In this document: piece after piece, positions 41,216 through 45,818 of the stretch
Layout: every line of letters begins with the position of its first letter
Position numbering within the stretch: position 1 is the stretch's first letter
Assembly (NCBI GenBank): GCA_043738425.1
Contig: JAYUGJ010000128.1
Coordinates: forward strand, 1-45,818
DNA: 45,818 bases
Direction of reading: 5' to 3'
From: PBB1 sp043738425
GTDB taxonomy: Bacteria > Pseudomonadota > Gammaproteobacteria > Burkholderiales > Burkholderiaceae_C
Translations under genes and position numbers: made by a program
Notes under the pieces: generated by a model
Databases searched by the model: none
Seen by the model: the letters and a program-made list of their open reading frames with translations, nothing else
Told to the model about the DNA's origin: nothing

Positions 41216-42967
41216 TCAAGTCGAGTGGTTTTCGGCGATGCGGGTCGTCAGCTCATCGACGAACACCTGCATGTCGGACGTCAACTCATTGATGCGACCC
41301 GACAAATAGTTGTAGCCAAACAGCGCCGGTATGGCGACTGCCAGGCCCGCGACCGTGGCCACCAGTGCGGCAGCAATGCCTGGCGCGATGGCGTTCACGT
41401 TCACGTCACCGGCGGCGGCAATGGCAGCGAAAGTAATCATCACGCCGACCACCGTGCCGAGCAGGCCCAGGAACGGACCGCCGGCAATCGCGATCGTCAA
41501 TAACACCATCTTGCTGTTGAGTCGCTGCAGCTCGCGCACCAGCCGCGCATCGACGGTGGCGCGGATGGCGGCCAGCGACTGCTCGCTGATGTTCATCGAG
41601 CGGCCTGCGGCACGGTACGCATCGAAGCGGCCGCGCAATTCATGCACGCCGGCGGTGTACAGCTTGTGCAGTTGCGAGTGCGGATAGGCCTTGGCCGCCG
41701 CAGTTTCCTGGGCCGCATCGGCGTCGGTCACGCCGTCACTGCGCACGCCGCCAATCAGGTTTTCGAACTGCGACAAAAAGCGCTTGTTGTCCTTCGCCAC
41801 ACGGCTCACGAAGATCGCTTTGCCGATCATCACAAACACGCTGACCACGAACATCACCATCAAGATGCCAATGACGATCCAGCCATCGAGCGTGACGGCG
41901 CTGAGCAAAATCTTCACATACGACGGGCCGGTGTCGGCAGCCGCGTCGGCTTCGGTTTGGCCGTAGACCACCAGCTTCTGGTCGGGGCCTTGCGACAGCG
42001 CAGCCGCCTTGATCCAGTCGGCCGAGCGCGCGGTGGTCGATATTTGCAGCTCGTCGATCTCGCCTTTGTAGCCTTTGCCAATTACCGCGCCACCGCCGAG
42101 ATCGGGCACGCTGCCGGGCGCGCGGGCCACCTCGGCACCGTTCAGGTAAATCGCGAGGCCGTCTTTCACCACCACCGTGAGGTGCTGCCACGCACCCGCG
42201 GCAATAGCGGTAGATGCGGTGGCGGCGAGCGTGCCGCTTTGTGCCAGCAACTTGCCGCCTTTGATCGACACCTTGAGCGGGCCTGCGCCTACAGTTTGGG
42301 TGTAGATCGGCGCATCGGCTGCGTCGGTGGGCTTGATCCACATCGACAGCGTCAACCCGTTGGTGTTCGACTTCAACGACGGTGTCGACGGCAACACCAG
42401 CTCGGCTGCGCCGTCGAAGGCCAGGCCGCCGCCGATCACGCCGGTGCCGGTGGCCTTGGCGGTCGACTTGGTCGCATGGTTCGCGTTGGCGGTGGTGTCT
42501 TGCGGCAGCGTTTCTTTTTCACTGAAGTGATAGATCAGCGCCTGCGTGGTGTCGTAGCTGCCTTTCGCATCGTCGCCCGCAGCGGCTGCGGGGTTGGCGA
42601 AATACAGCCAGACGAAATCGGCTTTGTTGCCCGCCGCCAATTTAGGCAGTTGCACCCACACCAACGCCAACTCATTCAAGCCGTCGAATTTTTCGATGTG
42701 GTGCTTCAGCGGCGTTTTGTCGTCGGCCGCGATGAAGCGCAAATCAGAACCATCGGCCTTGGCATCGGCAAACGCAAAGTTGCCGGTGTGCAGGCGTATC
42801 AGCACCGGCACCGAATCGACCGCAGTGGCCAGCGGTAAACCGTCGGCCGCGGTGTTCAAGCCGATCTTGGTGCGCTGCTTCCAGTCGGCGTTCCAGGTGG
42901 CGTGTGATGCGCCTGCTGAAAGCAAGCCGATCAGCGTCAAACCCAGCACTGCAAGTTTTTTGATCAC
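41216..42967 (-). CDS. Fusion of DUF2341/LamG periplasmic domain to ExbB/TolQ proton channel
   Basis: This 583-residue protein has a signal peptide (MIKKLAVLGLTLIGLLSAG), a DUF2341-type region (about 45-130: PVLIRLH, FVWLYFANP) and a concanavalin/LamG-like domain (about 180-325: LTLSMWIKP, WQHLTVVVKDGLAIYLNG). The ExbB part has a first helix at about 362-383 (DGWIVIGILMVMFVVSVFVMIG) and TM2/TM3 signatures at about 487-553 (PFLGLLGTVVGVMITF and APGIAAALVATVAGLAVAIPAL). The GTG at 42967 was chosen because a clean signal peptide starts there. The ExbB channel with ExbD uses the proton gradient. The attached lectin-like domain would sit in the periplasm and could sense or bind polysaccharide. Confidence 0.85.
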   Translation of the reverse strand: MIKKLAVLGLTLIGLLSAGASHATWNADWKQRTKIGLNTAADGLPLATAVDSVPVLIRLHTGNFAFADAKADGSDLRFIAADDKTPLKHHIEKFDGLNELALVWVQLPKLAAGNKADFVWLYFANPAAAAGDDAKGSYDTTQALIYHFSEKETLPQDTTANANHATKSTAKATGTGVIGGGLAFDGAAELVLPSTPSLKSNTNGLTLSMWIKPTDAADAPIYTQTVGAGPLKVSIKGGKLLAQSGTLAATASTAIAAGAWQHLTVVVKDGLAIYLNGAEVARAPGSVPDLGGGAVIGKGYKGEIDELQISTTARSADWIKAAALSQGPDQKLVVYGQTEADAAADTGPSYVKILLSAVTLDGWIVIGILMVMFVVSVFVMIGKAIFVSRVAKDNKRFLSQFENLIGGVRSDGVTDADAAQETAAAKAYPHSQLHKLYTAGVHELRGRFDAYRAAGRSMNISEQSLAAIRATVDARLVRELQRLNSKMVLLTIAIAGGPFLGLLGTVVGVMITFAAIAAAGDVNVNAIAPGIAAALVATVAGLAVAIPALFGYNYLSGRINELTSDMQVFVDELTTRIAENHST

Positions 42968-43048
42968 GGGAGCACAACCGTCTGCAAGAGGCGGCCTTTG
43001 ACACACAGCCGCTGACCTTAATCAGCCTTTGTTGCAGCGCTGTGACGC

Positions 43049-44296
43049 TTAGGGCACGTGATGTGACAGCGGTTCGCCCGCTGCCTGAGGCAGTTGCGCC
43101 CGCGGCGGTTCCGCTGACAGCGGCATGGCCTGCTTTTTACCTGCGGTGTGAACTTCAATCGTCGCCACCAACCGCTGCGCAGCCGCTTGCATGTTGAACT
43201 GGCGCTGATAGCAGGCGACGGCGCGCAGTTTCATGGCGGTGCGCTGCGCCACGTTCAGGCTCAACCAACGGTGCAACGTAGCTGCCGCACCGGCCACCGT
43301 GTCGGTGTCGGCAAAGCCTGCGCCGGCGCGCACGATTTCTCGCCAGATGTTGACCTTGTCGGAGATCAACACCGGCACGCCCAACGCCAATGCCTCGACC
43401 ACCGCGATGCCGAAATTTTCCTGGTGCGACGGCAGCGCAAACACTTCGGCCGCTTGAATGGCCGACCATTTGGCGTCGCCGGTCAACATGCCGGTCCAGG
43501 TGATTCGGTTGGCAATACCCAGCCGACTGGCCTGCGCTTCCAAGCCGGCGCGCACGCCCGTCTTGTCGTCCGGCCCGGCCATCACCAAATGCAGATCCGG
43601 GTCGCCAGCGGCGACTTGCGCAAACGCTTCAATCAACACGTCGGCACCTTTTTTCGGATGCAAGCGGCTCAAAAAAAGCACCAGCCGCTTGCCGCGGGTT
43701 GCGGGCCATGCCTGCACAAACGCCGCCGCCGAGCCGAGCGTGTCGGGCGCGCCCAACGTCACGCCGTAACCGACCACCGCAGCATTCACCCGATACGGCC
43801 AGAACGATTGCGACGCCAGCCGCGCTTCTTCATCGGCGGTGAACAACACGGCCGCCGCATCACGCAATACCGCGCGCTGTGACGCCCACCAGTACAGCGA
43901 TTTCTTGATGTGCTTGAACGGGTAGGCGTGTTTGAACCACGGGTCCAACATGCCGTGCGGGTAAACGAAGTACGGCACCGCACTGCCGCGCAACGCCTGG
44001 CGCACCGCGCGGCCGTTGTATTGCCACAGGCCGTGCACGATGACCGCATCGAACCGGTTTACGTTGGCACGCAACCACGGCACCGCACGCGCGGTGTAGC
44101 CGTACGTCGAGCGCACCGGACCGAGCGCATGCGTTTCGGCCGCAAAGCTGCTCACCCAGGGTTCGCGCGGCGCATCGAACGTCAGCACCTCATGCGTGTG
44201 ACCGAGGTGGCGGGTCGCCTTGATGGTTTGGCGCAACCCTTCCACCGGTCCGCCTTGCGTTGGGTCGACCGAAGGAATGACGTTCAGCAGCAGCAT
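43049..44296 (-). CDS. Glycosyltransferase family 4
   Basis: This 415-residue GT-B enzyme has the donor strand LVLFLSRLHPKKGAD at about 205-219 and the EX7E pair Glu293 and Glu301 (HQENFGIAVVEALALG). The N-terminal domain begins MLLLNVIPSVDPTQGGP, typical of GT4 transferases. It lies between the haemagglutinin-like gene and the ExbB fusion on the minus strand. Its stop lies 81 bases before the ExbB start, so it may be in the same transcript. The sugar added is unknown. It might act on the exopolysaccharide or on the large surface protein. Confidence 0.87.
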   Translation of the reverse strand: MLLLNVIPSVDPTQGGPVEGLRQTIKATRHLGHTHEVLTFDAPREPWVSSFAAETHALGPVRSTYGYTARAVPWLRANVNRFDAVIVHGLWQYNGRAVRQALRGSAVPYFVYPHGMLDPWFKHAYPFKHIKKSLYWWASQRAVLRDAAAVLFTADEEARLASQSFWPYRVNAAVVGYGVTLGAPDTLGSAAAFVQAWPATRGKRLVLFLSRLHPKKGADVLIEAFAQVAAGDPDLHLVMAGPDDKTGVRAGLEAQASRLGIANRITWTGMLTGDAKWSAIQAAEVFALPSHQENFGIAVVEALALGVPVLISDKVNIWREIVRAGAGFADTDTVAGAAATLHRWLSLNVAQRTAMKLRAVACYQRQFNMQAAAQRLVATIEVHTAGKKQAMPLSAEPPRAQLPQAAGEPLSHHVP

Positions 44297-44375
44297 GTGC
44301 GCACGGCCCGATCAAGACACACGCCACTGCCACGCCGAGCGCGCGCGGCTGACCACTGCCAGACGTGTGAACGCA

Positions 44376-45818
44376 TCATTTACCGAAGCAATCTTTTTGC
44401 TGCTCTTTGCAGTTCTTGTCGCCGAAGCCCAGCACCTCGACGGTCAAGATGGTCGGCTTTTGCAGGCCCTCCGAGGCTGCGGCACGGGCTTTTTCGGCGG
44501 CCTTGGCGGCGTCTTCGCCGGGCTTCGCGTTGTTGTTGCTGCCGCCGCTGGCCAGTGCCGAGGCAATGCTGCCGACCGCCACCACCGGCACCCCGGCCGA
44601 CGAACCCGCCACGCTGATGTTGCTGGCGTTAAGCACGGTTTGCGCATTCAGCACGATGTTGCCGCTGGAGCGGATGCCGGCTTCACCGGCATCGATGGCA
44701 CCGGCCGGCGCGAACAAATAAATGCTGCCGGGCTTCGGGGACTCTTTCGGACCCAGACCGTCTGGGTCGGAGGTCAGGGTCTGGATACCGCTGCCTTGCA
44801 AAGCGCTGCTCACGGCAACCCGCACGCCGATCTGGTTACCGTCGGCGTCGAAGATCGGTTGCCGCACCGGCGGCGGGGTCGACAGCGACGTCTTCGCACC
44901 CCTGCCCGCGTCGATGCTGCCCTGCGTTGAAAACAACAGGATGTCGCCGCCCTGGCCGGTGATGGTTTTGCCTTTGTTGATGCTGAAGTTGCCCGACAAC
45001 ACGCTGCGTATCGAACCACCGGCCACCGTCACCACGCCGATGGTCTTGCTGCGGTTTTCTTCGGTCAAGCCGACCACGATGTCGCCGCCAGGTGCCCACA
45101 AATCGACGTCGCTGCCGCCGTAGGTTTGAATCGAGGTACGAAAGCTGGTGATGTTGCCGCCGCTGACGGCATCGGCCGGCACCACCTGCGCCACCACCTC
45201 GGCCAGCGCGTTGGAAAACACCATCGGCGTGATGCCGGTGGGCGTGGCACCCTGCCCGCGCCGCTGCACATAGTCGGCGAACACACGCGGGTAGCGTTTG
45301 TCGAAATCGACATACGCCGCATACGCCGCGCCACCCGGTTTGGCGGCCAGCGATGCCAATGAATCTGCGGCTTGCAACCGGGTCACATCTGTCTCGGTAT
45401 TGAGCAGCCGGTACAGCTCGGCGGCCGCCGCACTGTCGGCGGTCGGGCCCAGCGGCAGCTTGCCGTCTTTCAATGATTTTTGGTATGCCGCCAGCGCGCG
45501 TGGCGCGTCATTGTCGAGCGTGGTGTAGCGCGCATACGCCGCATTGCGTTGGGCGAGTGTGGCCACGTCGGCAGCTGCCAGCACCACCGCCGGGTCGACC
45601 TCGGTGCCCAGCTGACGGTACAAATCGACGATGTCAGGCGAGGCCTTGTTCAGTGCAACGATTTCAGCGTAGGTCGCATCCATCTTCGCCAAGTTGATGT
45701 CGCCTTTGATACCCGCCACCACGGTGATGCGAGCACTTTGCGCAGACGGCAATTGCAGGTTGTTGTTGTTGCCTGTGGCGACCAATCCGCCGATCGCACC
45801 GAGGTTGCCCTGCGACAC
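44376..45818 (-). CDS. Filamentous haemagglutinin-like surface protein, C-terminal part (5' end beyond window)
   Basis: At least 480 residues are seen, and the open frame runs off the right edge, so the true start is outside. The sequence has the beta-helix style of FHA proteins (for example GGDILLFSTQGSIDAGRGAK and GSIYLFAPAGAIDAGEAGIRSSGNIVL). It ends in ILTVEVLGFGDKNCKEQQ, as in the DUF3739 C-terminus of such proteins. The repeated TLAQRNAAYARYTTL-like helical blocks in the N-terminal part of the fragment also recur in this family. FHA-type proteins are large secreted adhesins, usually exported by a TpsB partner. No TpsB is visible here, but a porin and TonB-ExbBD set follows downstream. 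Confidence 0.85.
   Translation of the reverse strand: MSQGNLGAIGGLVATGNNNNLQLPSAQSARITVVAGIKGDINLAKMDATYAEIVALNKASPDIVDLYRQLGTEVDPAVVLAAADVATLAQRNAAYARYTTLDNDAPRALAAYQKSLKDGKLPLGPTADSAAAAELYRLLNTETDVTRLQAADSLASLAAKPGGAAYAAYVDFDKRYPRVFADYVQRRGQGATPTGITPMVFSNALAEVVAQVVPADAVSGGNITSFRTSIQTYGGSDVDLWAPGGDIVVGLTEENRSKTIGVVTVAGGSIRSVLSGNFSINKGKTITGQGGDILLFSTQGSIDAGRGAKTSLSTPPPVRQPIFDADGNQIGVRVAVSSALQGSGIQTLTSDPDGLGPKESPKPGSIYLFAPAGAIDAGEAGIRSSGNIVLNAQTVLNASNISVAGSSAGVPVVAVGSIASALASGGSNNNAKPGEDAAKAAEKARAAASEGLQKPTILTVEVLGFGDKNCKEQQKDCFGK

Overview
The window is a high-GC stretch of an apparently betaproteobacterial chromosome, most likely Burkholderiales or a close relative. That placement rests on the codon and GC style, an exosortase/VPLPA-CTERM sorting system, a filamentous-haemagglutinin protein with a DUF3739-type C-terminus, and a DUF2341-ExbB fusion. 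It is an inference, because no rRNA or other phylogenetic marker is present. No tRNA, rRNA, CRISPR array, IS element or phage gene was seen.

The dominant theme is an exopolysaccharide (EPS) and cell-surface locus split into several transcription units. (1) At 759-8138 (minus) a tightly coupled operon carries a Wzy-like polymerase, a Wzx-like flippase, a methyltransferase, GT2 and GT4-type glycosyltransferases and an SGNH hydrolase-like lipoprotein. (2) At 8377-12258 (plus) lie a glycosyltransferase and a secreted beta-propeller-like protein. At 12359-13680 (minus) lie a second methyltransferase and a WcaF-like acetyltransferase. (3) At 13893-18996 (plus) a coupled operon carries an exosortase-EpsI fusion (XrtD-like), GDP-L-fucose synthase and the PEP-CTERM-system TPR lipoprotein. 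(4) At 32435-44296 (minus) a long run carries a BY-kinase-like ATPase, a Wzz/GumC chain-length protein, an outer-membrane barrel, a Wza-like export lipoprotein, a coiled-coil protein, a porin, TonB, ExbD, a DUF2341/LamG-ExbB fusion and a glycosyltransferase. Behind it lies the C-terminal part of a giant filamentous-haemagglutinin-like protein (44376 to the window edge). Two proteins with VPLPA-CTERM sorting signals (25934-26542 and 31686-32291) are likely substrates of the exosortase.

Between these blocks lie other units. They are an MtfA-type zinc peptidase with a small unknown gene (19817-21026), a three-gene minus-strand set of DUF3604/PHP protein, parvulin and HupE (21156-25541), and a minus-strand set of 2OG-Fe(II)-oxygenase-like protein, fused membrane/spermidine-synthase protein and a lipoprotein (26666-30881). 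Two small unknown genes sit just upstream of the last set. A cold-shock protein gene occupies the left edge.

Working model: sugar nucleotides including GDP-fucose are built into repeat units by the glycosyltransferases, methylated and acetylated, flipped, polymerised, length-controlled by the Wzz/kinase pair and exported through the Wza-like protein and partner outer-membrane proteins. The exosortase anchors or releases VPLPA-CTERM proteins in the same matrix. The embedded TonB-ExbD-ExbB*-porin set next to the haemagglutinin gene has no assigned role and is the best candidate here for an undescribed, proton-motive-force-driven surface system. Many genes overlap by ATGA or TGATG, which points to translational coupling within the units.
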